Assembly (NCBI GenBank): GCA_017548125.1
Contig: JAFYNK010000021.1
Span: 41,057-105,056 of the forward strand
Direction: 5' to 3'
Length of the DNA stretch: 64,000 nucleotides
DNA from: Bacteroidales bacterium
GTDB lineage: Bacteria; Bacteroidota; Bacteroidia; Bacteroidales; F082
Shown one piece after another: positions 1 through 8,450 of this stretch. Each line of letters opens with the position of its first letter. The first letter of the stretch is position 1. The notes under the pieces were generated by a model. The model saw only the letters and a program-made list of their open reading frames with translations. It did no database searches and was not told the origin of the DNA. The translations under genes and the position numbers were made by a program.

Positions 1-1395
1 TGTGTTGAATGCGCGAGCCAAACGTGTGATAGAGTCGAGGAGGATAACAACATCGTGACCGCATTCTGTCATACGTTTTGCCTTTTCCAATACGATATTA
101 GCAATCTTAACGTGTTTTTCTGCTGGTTCGTCGAATGTTGAAGAGATGACTTCTGCGTTAACGCTTCTTGCCATGTCTGTCACTTCTTCAGGACGTTCGT
201 CGATCAATAATATGATAAGGTAAACCTCAGGATGGTTTGCTGCTATTGCGTTGGCAACTTCCTTGAGCAACACTGTCTTACCAGTCTTAGGCTGAGCGAC
301 GATGAGACCACGTTGACCTTTGCCGATAGGAGCAAAGAGGTCCATGATTCTTGTTGAGATGGTACCGCCATTATGACCTGTGAGTTTGAACTTCTCTGTT
401 GGGAAAAGAGGAGTGAGGAAGTCGAATGGGATACGGTCGCGTACCTGTTCTGGTGTTAATCCGTTGATTTTATTTACCTTGATGAGTGGGAAATATTTCT
501 CGCCAGACTTAGGAGGACGGATGATGCCTTGGATGCTGTCGCCAGTCTTGAGTCCGAATAACTTTATCTGTGATTGTGACACATAAACGTCGTCAGGAGA
601 GTTGAGGTAGTTGTAGTCTGATGAACGGAGGAATCCGTATCCGTCAGGCATTATTTCCAAAACTCCTTCAGCGTTGACTACAGCGTCGAATTCAGAAACG
701 ATTTCTTCTTTCTTGTATTTGCTTGCAGTCTCTTCTTGTGTATTTGTCTGATTATTATCTTGGTTTTGTGCTGTTTCGTAATTTTCAGCTGGTTCCTCAA
801 CAGTAGAAGTGTTAATGATTTCTGTTTCTTCAACGACTGTTTCTTCAACAATCATATCATTATTTTCATTTACATCTTCTTTTGCTGTTTCTTTTATTTT
901 GTTTTCTGTTTCAGACGTTTCACTAGCGCTAGCTTTGCTTTTTTTCTTAGCATAAGACACGTGTTGCACTTTGTTTTCTTCGTCGTCATTATTTATTGTG
1001 GTTTTAACGACATCGGTTCTTTTTCCTATTCTTGGGCGTTTTTCACGCTTAGGCTTTGTGTCACCGCTTTCGTTTGTGTCTTGGCTTTCAGCTTTTTGTG
1101 CGGATTGCTCTGCTGCATCTTCTTTTTCTTTGTTTTCCATGAATTCCTTATCAGGTCTTGAAGTTGCAATTTTACGTCCTCTTTTCTTAGGCTTTTCTAC
1201 AACAACTGCTTCTGTTGCTGTGTTGTCATCTTTCTCTTTTTTATCTTTAATTATATCAGGATGAACCGCTTGTTGGTCGATGATGCAGTAAACTAATTCA
1301 TTTTTTGGCAAGTTGACGTTGTCAACTCCTAATTGGAGAGCAATCTCTTTAAGTTCAACTAACGATTTTTCGTTTAGTTCGTAGATGTCGTACAT
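1..1395 (-). CDS. rho: Transcription termination factor Rho (C-terminus cut by window edge)
   Basis: This is the hexameric RNA-dependent ATPase that ends transcription. I translated 465 residues from an ATG at 1395; the frame runs off the left edge without a stop, so the C-terminal part is missing. The N-terminus is a Rho_N-like helical segment ([19 protein letters not shown]). A long charged insertion rich in Lys and Glu follows at about residues 45-230, typical of Bacteroidota Rho. The cold-shock RNA-binding domain ([12 protein letters not shown]) comes next, then the ATPase core with the Walker A motif [10 protein letters not shown], and [13 protein letters not shown]. The last visible residues, [14 protein letters not shown], are the Walker B segment. 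A -7 box lies at 1510-1517, leaving a leader of about 110 bases. Confidence 0.97.
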   Translation of the reverse strand, partial: MYDIYELNEKSLVELKEIALQLGVDNVNLPKNELVYCIIDQQAVHPDIIKDKKEKDDNTATEAVVVEKPKKRGRKIATSRPDKEFMENKEKEDAAEQSAQKAESQDTNESGDTKPKREKRPRIGKRTDVVKTTINNDDEENKVQHVSYAKKKSKASASETSETENKIKETAKEDVNENNDMIVEETVVEETEIINTSTVEEPAENYETAQNQDNNQTNTQEETASKYKKEEIVSEFDAVVNAEGVLEIMPDGYGFLRSSDYNYLNSPDDVYVSQSQIKLFGLKTGDSIQGIIRPPKSGEKYFPLIKVNKINGLTPEQVRDRIPFDFLTPLFPTEKFKLTGHNGGTISTRIMDLFAPIGKGQRGLIVAQPKTGKTVLLKEVANAIAANHPEVYLIILLIDERPEEVTDMARSVNAEVISSTFDEPAEKHVKIANIVLEKAKRMTECGHDVVILLDSITRLARAFNT

Positions 1396-1509
1396 AGAAT
1401 TTCCCTTTTGATTTGAGTTAAAATGAAGGAACTTTTAATTGAAAAACGAGATGGAATTATCTCTTTTATATTGAAACAACAACATTTGTTGATTGTTCAA
1501 ATGACAGTG

Positions 1510-1517
1510 CAAAAATA
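1510..1517 (-). promoter_or_regulatory. Promoter -7 box of rho
   Basis: Read on the minus strand this is TATTTTTG, a match to the Bacteroidota -7 consensus TAnnTTTG, about 115 bases before the rho start codon. No clear -33 element was identified. Confidence 0.55.
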
Positions 1518-1588
1518 ATCATAATTTCTTGAAAAACCAAGCTATTTAAATATTTTTAAAAAAAATAATTTCATTGAAATCTTATCAT

Positions 1589-1596
1589 TATCTTTG
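1589..1596 (+). promoter_or_regulatory. Promoter -7 box of the DUF4293 gene
   Basis: TATCTTTG matches the Bacteroidota -7 consensus. Its position means the in-frame codon at 1594 cannot be the start, which supports the ATG at 1618. Confidence 0.65.
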
Positions 1597-1617
1597 CAAA
1601 AAATAAAAAGGTTAATT

Positions 1618-2085
1618 ATGATACAAAGAATTCAAACTATTTTTCTTTTTCTTGCAACAGTCTTTGCAGGGATTTTGTTTTTTACTCCTGTTTTCTCATT
1701 CAATTATGTGGGAGAATTGATGAAGCTTACAATTTATGGCGTTAAAGGCGCTAATGAACTTCTCTCGTTTTCAGCAGCTTATGCATTGCCATTGCTTCTT
1801 ATTGCGGTTTTAATTGTAGCGATACCAGCAATTACAATTTTTATGTATAAAAAACGTGAGCTTCAATTGAAGTTGTCTTCATTGAACATATTCTTGAATG
1901 CGGCATTATGCGGATTGATTTTCTTGTACTACGCTTCTAATGTTGAAAATAGAATAAATCCTGAGACAGTTCATTATATGTTCGGAACATATATACCTCT
2001 TATAAATATGGTGCTGTCAGTTTTGGCGATGAGATGGGTTAAAAAAGATATTGAACTGTTGAAGTCTGTTGACAGATTGCGTTAA
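1618..2085 (+). CDS. DUF4293 family four-helix membrane protein
   Basis: This is a 155-residue integral membrane protein resembling the DUF4293 family, which is confined to Bacteroidota and has no established function. It begins MIQRIQTIFLFLA and shows four hydrophobic segments at roughly residues 5-25, 48-70, 82-102 and 115-137. The start at 1618 was chosen because a -7 promoter box overlaps the earlier in-frame codon at 1594. It ends 5 bases before a strong bidirectional terminator shared with the convergent phosphoesterase gene. It probably forms a single-gene transcript, divergent from rho. Confidence 0.85.
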   Translation: MIQRIQTIFLFLATVFAGILFFTPVFSFNYVGELMKLTIYGVKGANELLSFSAAYALPLLLIAVLIVAIPAITIFMYKKRELQLKLSSLNIFLNAALCGLIFLYYASNVENRINPETVHYMFGTYIPLINMVLSVLAMRWVKKDIELLKSVDRLR

Positions 2086-2120
2086 AAAAAAATGCTGCGA
2101 ATTTCGCAGCATTTTTTTTA
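2085..2120. terminator. Bidirectional rho-independent terminator
   Basis: A perfect hairpin (ATGCTGCGAA paired with TTCGCAGCAT) is flanked by A and T runs on both sides. It can stop transcription of the DUF4293 gene from the left and of the phosphoesterase gene from the right. Confidence 0.9.
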
Positions 2121-2612
2121 ATATTTGTCGGCTTCGTATATTTCGAGATTACTCGCATCTTTGCCGTCTATTTGGAATCTCATCATTGTTGCCTTTTTAT
2201 GAAATCCTTTCATTCCTGCAGCGCCTGGATTCAGATGAAGCAGGTTTAGCTTCGGGTCGCGCATCACTTTTAGAATATGAGAATGACCGCTGATGAAAAT
2301 ATCTGGTTTCTCTTCTAACAACAAGGATTTTATTCCTGGCGCGTATGCGTTGGGATAACCTCCAATATGTGTCATCACGACTTTCATGTCTTCAACTTTG
2401 AATATCTGGAACTGAGGGAAATCGGCTCTTATTTCCCAATCGTCGATATTTCCAAAGACAGCTCTAAGTTTCTTGAACGCTGCTAGTTCTATAGTGATGT
2501 CGTAATCGCCAATATCTCCAGCGTGCCAAATCTCATCGCAATCCTTGAAAAACTCGTATATTTTAGGATTGAGCCAGCCATGAGTGTCTGATAACAAACC
2601 GATTCTTGTCAT
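2118..2612 (-). CDS. YfcE/MJ0936-type metallophosphoesterase
   Basis: This is a 164-residue calcineurin-like phosphodiesterase of the YfcE type, which hydrolyses phosphodiesters at a two-metal site. The metal-binding motifs are in order: LLSDTHG near the N-terminus, HAGDIGD, FGNIDDW, MTHIGG and SGHSH. The ATG at 2612 is preferred; a TTG six bases upstream (2618) overlaps the stop of the preceding DUF3078 gene and is a less likely start. It lies 2 bases downstream of the DUF3078 gene, so the two are almost certainly co-transcribed. Its physiological substrate is unknown. Confidence 0.9.
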   Translation of the reverse strand: MTRIGLLSDTHGWLNPKIYEFFKDCDEIWHAGDIGDYDITIELAAFKKLRAVFGNIDDWEIRADFPQFQIFKVEDMKVVMTHIGGYPNAYAPGIKSLLLEEKPDIFISGHSHILKVMRDPKLNLLHLNPGAAGMKGFHKKATMMRFQIDGKDASNLEIYEADKY

Positions 2613-2614
2613 AA

Positions 2615-3514
2615 TCAAGGGATTCTATATGAGATGCCTACGCTTAAAACTTCTTTGAATTGCAAGAATGAATCGCCTTCGATAGGCTTGATGTCTTCGT
2701 CATAAACGAGACGTGCGGTGACGTTGCAGTTTAACCAGTTGTTGACTTTCATAACGATAGCGTTGTCCCAGTCGAAGTCGAAACGGCATCCGTATTCTTT
2801 GTCTAATGCATTGAATTCTCTTGTTTGCATATAATCGTAGAAAACAACGAGTTTAGATGAGAAAACAACGTTCTTGAAGATTTCGTAGTTGACGTTGGCA
2901 ATCAACTGAGCACCAAGTTCCATACGTAACATCTTGCCAGGTGTTACGCCGAATGCTCCAGCTGCTGATAATGTTTCGTCATTTACTATTGTCAATCTTC
3001 CTGAAGCAGGGGCGAGGTTCAAAGAGAACCATGATGCTGGTGTGTACTGAGCACCAAGACCTACAGTCAAATAGGCAGGAGCGAGGAATTTGGAGATCTT
3101 GTTTGTGCTGTCTGTCTTGTAATCGAAACCGTCAGCGAATTGTGTCTGGAAATTGAGGTTTGCTGTGATGTATAATTCGTCTTTGACAACATCGTAGCCG
3201 TATAAAGAACTTAAATTGATACGGTCGTCTGTCTTTAATGGTTTCATGTCAAAATCGAAGTAGCTGTAACCCAAGGCGAAGTCGATGTTGTTGTCCCATT
3301 TTGATTTTCCTTTAAGATAGTTGGCGCTGTACTTGAATGTACCAAGTCCGTTGATGTTGTCCTGACCGCCAGATGTCCAGTTTGAGAAATGGCTTTGTGA
3401 GACGTTAAGTCCAACAAAACCGCCATGTGTCCAGTTTTTTTCTTCAGCATCTTGTGCGAAAATCATTTGTGATGCAAAGATGAACATTGTTAATGTGAGT
3501 AATAACTTTTTCAT
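2615..3514 (-). CDS. DUF3078 domain outer-membrane-type protein
   Basis: This 299-residue exported protein resembles the DUF3078 family of Bacteroidota. A Sec signal peptide ending at MIFAQ is followed by WTHGGFVGLNVSQSHFSNW, the family's opening motif. Many alternating amphipathic strands ending in ISYRIP suggest an outer-membrane beta-barrel. The function of the family is not established. It is the first gene of a two-gene run with the phosphoesterase, and 29 bases separate it from the stop of the TonB-domain gene upstream. Confidence 0.85.
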   Translation of the reverse strand: MKKLLLTLTMFIFASQMIFAQDAEEKNWTHGGFVGLNVSQSHFSNWTSGGQDNINGLGTFKYSANYLKGKSKWDNNIDFALGYSYFDFDMKPLKTDDRINLSSLYGYDVVKDELYITANLNFQTQFADGFDYKTDSTNKISKFLAPAYLTVGLGAQYTPASWFSLNLAPASGRLTIVNDETLSAAGAFGVTPGKMLRMELGAQLIANVNYEIFKNVVFSSKLVVFYDYMQTREFNALDKEYGCRFDFDWDNAIVMKVNNWLNCNVTARLVYDEDIKPIEGDSFLQFKEVLSVGISYRIP

Positions 3515-3543
3515 ACAAATAAATTTTAAGTTAATTATTGATT

Positions 3544-4347
3544 TTAATATTGATTTCCATCGTGATAGTTTCTTTCTCCAAATTGGAACGTGATTTCTTG
3601 TGTGGTTTTTACTCTTACAAGTTTATCGTTTTTAATTCCTGGAGTCCATAAAAGATTTTGTATCAGTCGAATAGCTTCATTATCGCAGCCGCCGCCAACG
3701 CTGTTTTCGATTATTATATTGGAGGCTTTTCCATCAGTCTCAATGATAAAACTGAGTTTCACTGTTCCAGAAATTTCAAATTCTTTGGCTTGGTCTGGGT
3801 ATTTTAATTCTGAACGAAGGTAAGCTCCGAAAGATATGTTTTTGTTGTTGAAATAAGGGTTTGGGGTTTTGTCGAGGTTTTTATATTCATAAATGGCGTA
3901 AGAGTCGTCGGCAGGTAAATCTTGTTCTGGGATGGATTTTATTTTGTTTTTTTCTATGTTTTTCAAATAGTTCTTTGCAGAAAACTCAATTGTGTATTCA
4001 TGGTTGAAATCGATTGGAAGGCCGTTGTTTGTTGCTGGTTTCCATAATATTTGCTTTACAAGATGTATTGCTTCGTTGGCGCATTCGTTGTCGAAGGCGT
4101 TCTCGACGCGATGGTTGGTGGCGTTGCCGTTTTTGTCAACATCGAATAAAACTGTTATTTTTCCGCTGAGTTTGTTGTCAAGTGCATTTTGTGGATATAC
4201 GAGATGCTGCTGTATGATGCTTTTTGTCATGGCTTTGCCAGAAATTGGCTCAGGCCTGACGATTGTCTGGGCGATAATAGCATTGGCATAAAATAAAAAC
4301 ATCATTATAAAAATAAGTCTGTTGTTTTTAAAAAGCTTAGTTTTCAT
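3544..4347 (-). CDS. Secreted protein with two TonB C-terminal-like domains
   Basis: This 267-residue protein has a signal peptide (ending ANAIIAQ) and two copies of the TonB C-terminal fold, at roughly residues 35-135 and 165-260. Both copies share the pattern P-x-A-x-x-x-x-x-S-G-x-V, followed by a Asn/Cys-containing helix (NECANEAIHLVKQ and GGCDNEAIRLIQN) and LWxPG or LWKPA. It lacks the N-terminal membrane anchor and proline-rich spacer of a true TonB, so it probably does not energise receptors itself. The ATG at 4347 is preferred over an upstream TTG at 4389 because it opens directly on the signal peptide. Role unknown. Confidence 0.8.
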   Translation of the reverse strand: MKTKLFKNNRLIFIMMFLFYANAIIAQTIVRPEPISGKAMTKSIIQQHLVYPQNALDNKLSGKITVLFDVDKNGNATNHRVENAFDNECANEAIHLVKQILWKPATNNGLPIDFNHEYTIEFSAKNYLKNIEKNKIKSIPEQDLPADDSYAIYEYKNLDKTPNPYFNNKNISFGAYLRSELKYPDQAKEFEISGTVKLSFIIETDGKASNIIIENSVGGGCDNEAIRLIQNLLWTPGIKNDKLVRVKTTQEITFQFGERNYHDGNQY

Positions 4348-4415
4348 ATCGTTTAATTTTTTTATGATGAAACTATAAATTAGCCGCAATTTAGTAAAAT
4401 CTTTTCAAATATTAA

Positions 4416-4444
4416 TTGTTTTCTTGAATAAATTGTTAAATTTG
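4416..4444 (+). promoter_or_regulatory. Promoter of rlmB
   Basis: A TTG at 4416-4418 and TAAATTTG at 4437-4444 are separated by 18 bases, close to the Bacteroidota -33/-7 arrangement. The start codon follows 26 bases later. Confidence 0.65.
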
Positions 4445-4470
4445 TAAACTTATTGATAAATAAAAATAGT

Positions 4471-5202
4471 ATGGATAATAATATGGTTTTTGGACTTCAT
4501 CCAGTGGAGGAGTTGATTAGAGCGGAAAAAGAGATAGAAAAGATTTTTGTTCAAAGCGGATTGCGTTCTCCGCAGATTTCAGAGATTGTTCATTATGCAA
4601 GAACGCATAATGTTACGGTTCAATATGTTCCGTTGGAAAAGCTTAATCGTTTGACAAGAAAGAATCATCAAGGAATAGTTGCTTTTATTTGTCCGATTTC
4701 ATATCAGTTGATAGAAGAAGTCATTCCTATGGTTTATGATGAAGGAAGAATGCCTTTTGTTGTTATTTTGGACAGAGTTACAGACGTGCGTAATTTTGGA
4801 GCTATAGCTCGTACTTGTTATGCGGCAGGTGTTGACGCTATTGTCATTCCTTCACGTGGCTCTGCATTAATTAATGGTGATGCGATGAAGACTTCGGCTG
4901 GCGCATTGTCTAGAATCAATGTTTGCCGCGTTGAGAATATCAAAGATACGATTGATTTCTTGAAGAGCAGCGGAGTGAAGATCGTTTCTATTTCGGAGAA
5001 AGGTCGTAAGAATATTTGGGAGTCTGATTTTAAAGTCCCTGTCGCGGTAATGATGGGCTCTGAAGAAGACGGTATCAGCGAGGCTTATCTGAAACGTTCT
5101 GATGAACATCTGTTGATACCAATGCCTGGCGACATCGATTCGTTGAATGTTTCTGTTGCGACTGGTGTTATATGTTTTGAGGTGGTACGACAGAGATTGT
5201 AA
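4471..5202 (+). CDS. rlmB: 23S rRNA (guanosine-2'-O)-methyltransferase RlmB
   Basis: This SpoU-family (SPOUT) methyltransferase uses S-adenosylmethionine to methylate the ribose of a 23S rRNA guanosine (G2251 in E. coli). The 243-residue protein starts MDNNMVFGLHPVEELI, the L30e-like substrate-binding domain. The three SpoU motifs follow: RVTDVRNFGAIARTCYAAG, KTSAGALSRI, and MMGSEEDGIS with IPMPGDIDSLNVSVATG. The knot-forming C-terminus is complete. The ATG at 4471 agrees with the promoter 26 bases upstream; an in-frame TTG at 4453 is too close to it. It stands alone and ends at a terminator shared with rplS. Confidence 0.95.
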   Translation: MDNNMVFGLHPVEELIRAEKEIEKIFVQSGLRSPQISEIVHYARTHNVTVQYVPLEKLNRLTRKNHQGIVAFICPISYQLIEEVIPMVYDEGRMPFVVILDRVTDVRNFGAIARTCYAAGVDAIVIPSRGSALINGDAMKTSAGALSRINVCRVENIKDTIDFLKSSGVKIVSISEKGRKNIWESDFKVPVAVMMGSEEDGISEAYLKRSDEHLLIPMPGDIDSLNVSVATGVICFEVVRQRL

Positions 5203-5205
5203 GAA

Positions 5206-5243
5206 TAAAAAAAACAGCATGAAATTTTCACGCTGTTTTTTTT
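5206..5243. terminator. Bidirectional terminator between rlmB and rplS
   Basis: AAAAACAGC and GCTGTTTTT arms around a short AT-rich loop, with A and T runs on both sides, serve the convergent rlmB and rplS transcripts. Confidence 0.85.
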
Positions 5244-5259
5244 ATAGTTTCTAAAGAAA

Positions 5260-5619
5260 TTATTTGCTTTTACGAGCAGCTTCTTTAATACGAGCTTTTT
5301 TACCACGTAAACCTCTGAGGTAGTAAATACGTGCTCTTCTAACAGCACCTTCTTTGTTCTTTTCGATGCTTTCAATCATTGGAGATGAAATAGGGAAAAT
5401 TCTTTCTACACCAACGTTACCTGAAATTTTTCTAACTGTGAAAGTTGCATGTGAACCTTCGCTAGCGCGTTGTAAAACTACGCCTTGGAATTTTTGTAAA
5501 CGTTCTTTATTACCTTCAACGATTTTGTAAGTTACAGTGATTGTATCACCAGCTTTGAACTGTGGAAAATCCTTAACTTGAACTTGATCTTCAACAAATT
5601 GAATTAACGCGTTTTTCAT
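5260..5619 (-). CDS. rplS: 50S ribosomal protein L19
   Basis: This 119-residue protein is L19, which sits at the 30S-50S interface. The family motifs are present: FKAGDTITVTYKIVEG, RLQKFQGVVLQR, VERIFPISSPMIESIE and RRARIYYLRGLRGKKARIKE. The length is normal. It lies downstream of trmD on the same strand, which is the conserved trmD-rplS order. It also has its own -7 box at 5669-5676, so it may be transcribed separately at a higher level. Confidence 0.98.
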   Translation of the reverse strand: MKNALIQFVEDQVQVKDFPQFKAGDTITVTYKIVEGNKERLQKFQGVVLQRASEGSHATFTVRKISGNVGVERIFPISSPMIESIEKNKEGAVRRARIYYLRGLRGKKARIKEAARKSK

Positions 5620-5668
5620 TTCTGATATAATTTTTTTTGTTCTTTATTCCTAATCTCGAAAAAGTGTG

Positions 5669-5676
5669 CAAATATA
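5669..5676 (-). promoter_or_regulatory. Promoter -7 box of rplS
   Basis: Read on the minus strand this is TATATTTG, 50 bases before the rplS ATG and inside the spacer after trmD. Confidence 0.55.
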
Positions 5677-5707
5677 GAAATTTTTTAGATACAAAATACA
5701 CGAAATG

Positions 5708-6400
5708 TTAATTATTTTTTTTCAAACTTTCGTACATTTCTGGTCGTCTTTCTTTGGTTCTTTCTATGGCTTGTTTTAATTTCCATTCGTTGATAATCAT
5801 GTCGTTACCAGATAGAAGGACTTCCGGGACTTCCCATCCTTTGTATTCGCGAGGTCGTGTGTAAACTGGAGGTGATACTAATCCGCTTTGAAAAGAGTCG
5901 CTTAAAGCGGATGTTTCATCGCTCAAAACGCCCGGAATTAAGCGAACGATGCTGTCTGTCAAAACAGCTGCACCAAGCTCGCCACCTGATAAAACATAGT
6001 TGCCGATGGATACTTCCTTTGTGATGAGATGCTCTCTGATGCGTTCGTCTATGCCTTTATAATGTCCGCATAAAATGATTATGTTTTCATATAATGACAT
6101 TTGGTTTGCAAGAGGCTGTGTCAGTAACTCGCCGTCTGGGCTCATGTATATGACCTCGTCGTACTTTCTTTCCTCTTTCAACTTGCTGATACAGTTGTCA
6201 ACAGGTTCAATCATCATTACCATCCCAGCTCCAGAAGAGAATGCGTAATCGTCAACGCGCTTGCGTTTGTCGTTGCTGTAATCTCTCAGATTGTGTAATT
6301 TAATCTCAACAATGTTCTTTTGTATCGCCCTCTTTATAATTGATTCAGTGAAAGGACCTTCAAACATTTCTGGAAAAATTGTGATAATGTCTATTCTCAT
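5708..6400 (-). CDS. trmD: tRNA (guanine-N1)-methyltransferase TrmD
   Basis: TrmD methylates N1 of G37 next to the anticodon and so prevents +1 frameshifting. The 230-residue protein has the trefoil-knot SAM site: [23 protein letters not shown], and [21 protein letters not shown]. The family-typical C-terminal domain follows with [20 protein letters not shown] and a helical tail. The ATG at 6400 opens on [13 protein letters not shown], the usual TrmD start; the open frame extends further upstream but would overlap the promoter. It is followed by rplS 88 bases downstream. Confidence 0.97.
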   Translation of the reverse strand: MRIDIITIFPEMFEGPFTESIIKRAIQKNIVEIKLHNLRDYSNDKRKRVDDYAFSSGAGMVMMIEPVDNCISKLKEERKYDEVIYMSPDGELLTQPLANQMSLYENIIILCGHYKGIDERIREHLITKEVSIGNYVLSGGELGAAVLTDSIVRLIPGVLSDETSALSDSFQSGLVSPPVYTRPREYKGWEVPEVLLSGNDMIINEWKLKQAIERTKERRPEMYESLKKNN

Positions 6401-6415
6401 CTTAATTATTTTCCG

Positions 6416-6423
6416 CAAAATTA
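6416..6423 (-). promoter_or_regulatory. Promoter -7 box of trmD
   Basis: The minus-strand sequence TAATTTTG lies 15 bases before the trmD ATG and confirms that start. Confidence 0.55.
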
Positions 6424-6458
6424 ACAAAAAAATAGCGGATGTGTTGAAAATACTTTCA

Positions 6459-6466
6459 TAAATTTG
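6459..6466 (+). promoter_or_regulatory. Promoter -7 box of the subtilase gene
   Basis: TAAATTTG lies 16 bases before the ATG of the secreted subtilase; the promoter is divergent from trmD. Confidence 0.6.
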
Positions 6467-6482
6467 CAATAATTTAAAAAGT

Positions 6483-8129
6483 ATGAAAATGAAGAGATTC
6501 TTTACGTTATTTTCGTTTGTGTTTTTTTGCTTGTCAATAAATGCTCAAATTGCGCCTGGAAAATATTGGGTTCAATTTACGGATAAAAATAATACACCTT
6601 ATTTTATTAATAGGCCAGAAGATTTTTTGAGCGAACGTGCCATCCAGCGTCGTCAGGATTATGGAATAGCAATAGATGAGTATGATCTTCCGGTCAATCC
6701 TTCATATCTTAAGGCGGTGGCTGCTACTGGGGCCACGCTCTTGCATCCTTCGAAATGGCTTAATGGCGTGACGGTTGAAGTGGGGAATGAGACTGTGCTT
6801 GAGTTAGTTGAATCGCTGCCGTTTGTGCAAAAGACTCGTTCTTTGGAGGATGAGCCTGTAAAGCAGATGCTGAAGGAGAGGGATGATTTTATAGATGAAT
6901 CTGTCGCGAGTCTTGAAATGAATTACGCTTCGTTTTATGGATATGCAGCGCCTCAGATAGAACAGCTTAATGGAGCTGTTTTGCACGAAATGGGATTTCA
7001 AGGACAAGATGTTTGGATTGGAGTTTGTGATGGCGGATTTAGCTACGTGGATAAGCATGAGGCTTTTGTAAGCATGTATGAAGAGAATCGTTTTCTTGGG
7101 GCGCGTGACTTCGTTCATAAGAATGGTGACGTTTATACTGAATCATCGCATGGAACATCTTGTCTTGGCTTGATGGCTGCTAATGTTCCAAATAAATATG
7201 TGGGAACAGCGCCGCAAGCGTCATATTATTTGTGCAGGACAGAGAATGTTAGAAGTGAAAATGTGCTTGAAGAGTATAACTGGGTTTCGGCTGCTGAATT
7301 TCTGGATAGTTTAGGCGTTGATGTTATCAGTACGTCTTTAGGATATGTTGATTTTGACGATTATCATTGGAATCATGTTTATTCTGATTTGGATGGAATG
7401 ACGTGCGTTATTACAAAAGGTTCGGAAATAGCATGTTCAAGGGGGATTCTGTGTGTGACATCGGCAGGCAATGAAGGCACCACTTCATTTCCTTATATAT
7501 CGGCTCCGGCTGATGGCGAACATGTGTTGACGGTTGGCGCTGTTGGTACTAATGGCTTGCGCGCAAATTTCAGTTCCGTCGGACCGACCTATGACGGAAG
7601 AATCAAGCCCGATGTGATGGCTCTTGGTCAGGGAACACCAGTGGTTGCAGCAGGCGAGGGGATGTATTATGATGGTAATGGAACCTCATTCTCATGTCCT
7701 GTGCTTGCTGGAATGGCTGCTTGTTTGTGGCAGGCCAACAGATGGTCAACGGCTGCAGAAATAAGAGAAGCCTTGCGTCAAAGCGGAAATATGACCGCTC
7801 CTAATAATTATTATGGCTACGGAATCCCTGATTTTAAAAAGGCTTTAGATTATCTGTTTTTGTTGAAAAATTCAGATTTTGTGATAAAATCGGGACTTTC
7901 GGTGTTTCCAAATCCATCAAACGGAAATGTGAACGTTATGCTTAAAATTGATGGAAATGCTGAGGTTAAAGTATATAATCAAATTGGTAAGTTGTTGTAT
8001 TATAATACAATAAATGTATGTAACAGTAATGGATTGGATGTGTTTTTGTCAAATGTTGAAAGTGGCATGTATTTAATCAATGTTATTGCTGATGAAAAAA
8101 ATATTACAACGAAATTCATTAAGTATTAA
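6483..8129 (+). CDS. Secreted S8 family serine peptidase with type IX sorting domain
   Basis: This 548-residue subtilisin-type protease starts with a signal peptide ending INAQ. A propeptide-like region follows to about residue 150, with an RAIQRR segment near residue 52. The catalytic triad is visible as Asp183 (GVCDGG), His223 (SSHGTSC) and Ser402 (NGTSFSCPV), with the oxyanion segment SAGNEGT between them. The C-terminal 80 residues contain [12 protein letters not shown] and end in ITTKFIKY, a Por-type domain directing the protein through the type IX secretion system to the cell surface. Substrate unknown; surface or secreted peptide turnover is the likely role. Confidence 0.93.
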   Translation: MKMKRFFTLFSFVFFCLSINAQIAPGKYWVQFTDKNNTPYFINRPEDFLSERAIQRRQDYGIAIDEYDLPVNPSYLKAVAATGATLLHPSKWLNGVTVEVGNETVLELVESLPFVQKTRSLEDEPVKQMLKERDDFIDESVASLEMNYASFYGYAAPQIEQLNGAVLHEMGFQGQDVWIGVCDGGFSYVDKHEAFVSMYEENRFLGARDFVHKNGDVYTESSHGTSCLGLMAANVPNKYVGTAPQASYYLCRTENVRSENVLEEYNWVSAAEFLDSLGVDVISTSLGYVDFDDYHWNHVYSDLDGMTCVITKGSEIACSRGILCVTSAGNEGTTSFPYISAPADGEHVLTVGAVGTNGLRANFSSVGPTYDGRIKPDVMALGQGTPVVAAGEGMYYDGNGTSFSCPVLAGMAACLWQANRWSTAAEIREALRQSGNMTAPNNYYGYGIPDFKKALDYLFLLKNSDFVIKSGLSVFPNPSNGNVNVMLKIDGNAEVKVYNQIGKLLYYNTINVCNSNGLDVFLSNVESGMYLINVIADEKNITTKFIKY

Positions 8130-8177
8130 GTAGTTATAAATAAAAATAAAAAAATCGAAAAAAAGTTTAAATAATTG

Positions 8178-8207
8178 TTGCGCGGATTGAAAAAAGATGT
8201 ATCTTTG
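8178..8207 (+). promoter_or_regulatory. Promoter of the tRNA-Leu pair
   Basis: TTG at 8178-8180 and TATCTTTG at 8200-8207 are separated by 19 bases, an excellent match to the Bacteroidota housekeeping consensus. The first tRNA begins 13 bases later. Confidence 0.8.
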
Positions 8208-8219
8208 CACTGTTTTAAA

Positions 8220-8303
8220 GCCCAGGTGGTGAAATTGGTAGACACGCCACTTTGAGGGGGTGGTGACGAATGCGTCGTGCAAGTTCGACTCTTGTCCTGG
8301 GCA
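8220..8303 (+). tRNA. tRNA-Leu (anticodon GAG)
   Basis: The 84-nucleotide gene has acceptor arms GCCCAGG and CCTGGGC, a type II long variable arm, the T-loop TTCGACT, and the anticodon stem CCACT/GGTGG around TTGAGGG. The CCA end is not encoded. Confidence 0.96.
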
Positions 8304-8324
8304 CAAAAAAACCAAAAGCTTAAA

Positions 8325-8408
8325 GCCCATGTGGTGAAATTGGTAAACACGCTACATTCAGGGTGTAGTGAGCTTAAGCTCTTGGAAGTTCGAGTCTTCT
8401 CATGGGCA
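8325..8408 (+). tRNA. tRNA-Leu (anticodon CAG)
   Basis: The 84-nucleotide gene has acceptor arms GCCCATG and CATGGGC, a long variable arm, T-loop TTCGAGT, and anticodon stem CTACA/TGTAG around TTCAGGG. It shares a D-arm almost identical to the first tRNA-Leu 21 bases upstream, so the pair probably arose by duplication. CCA is not encoded. Confidence 0.96.
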
Positions 8409-8412
8409 CAAG

Positions 8413-8439
8413 CAATCCGGTCAAAAGCTGGATTTTTTT
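8413..8439 (+). terminator. Terminator after the tRNA-Leu pair
   Basis: AATCCGG and CTGGATT form a stem with one G-T pair, followed by a run of seven T. It ends 12 bases before the glycosyltransferase start. Confidence 0.65.
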
Positions 8440-8450
8440 GTTTTTATACT

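Noticed and set aside
736-1264. Plus-strand open frames opposite rho
   Set aside because: They mirror the charged insertion of Rho on the minus strand, which has a clear family match.
8073-8350. Minus-strand open frames across the tRNA-Leu genes
   Set aside because: They run through two well-folded tRNA genes and share no family features.
8277-8450. Upstream extension of the glycosyltransferase frame
   Set aside because: It would translate through the second tRNA-Leu and the terminator; the ATG at 8451 is used instead.
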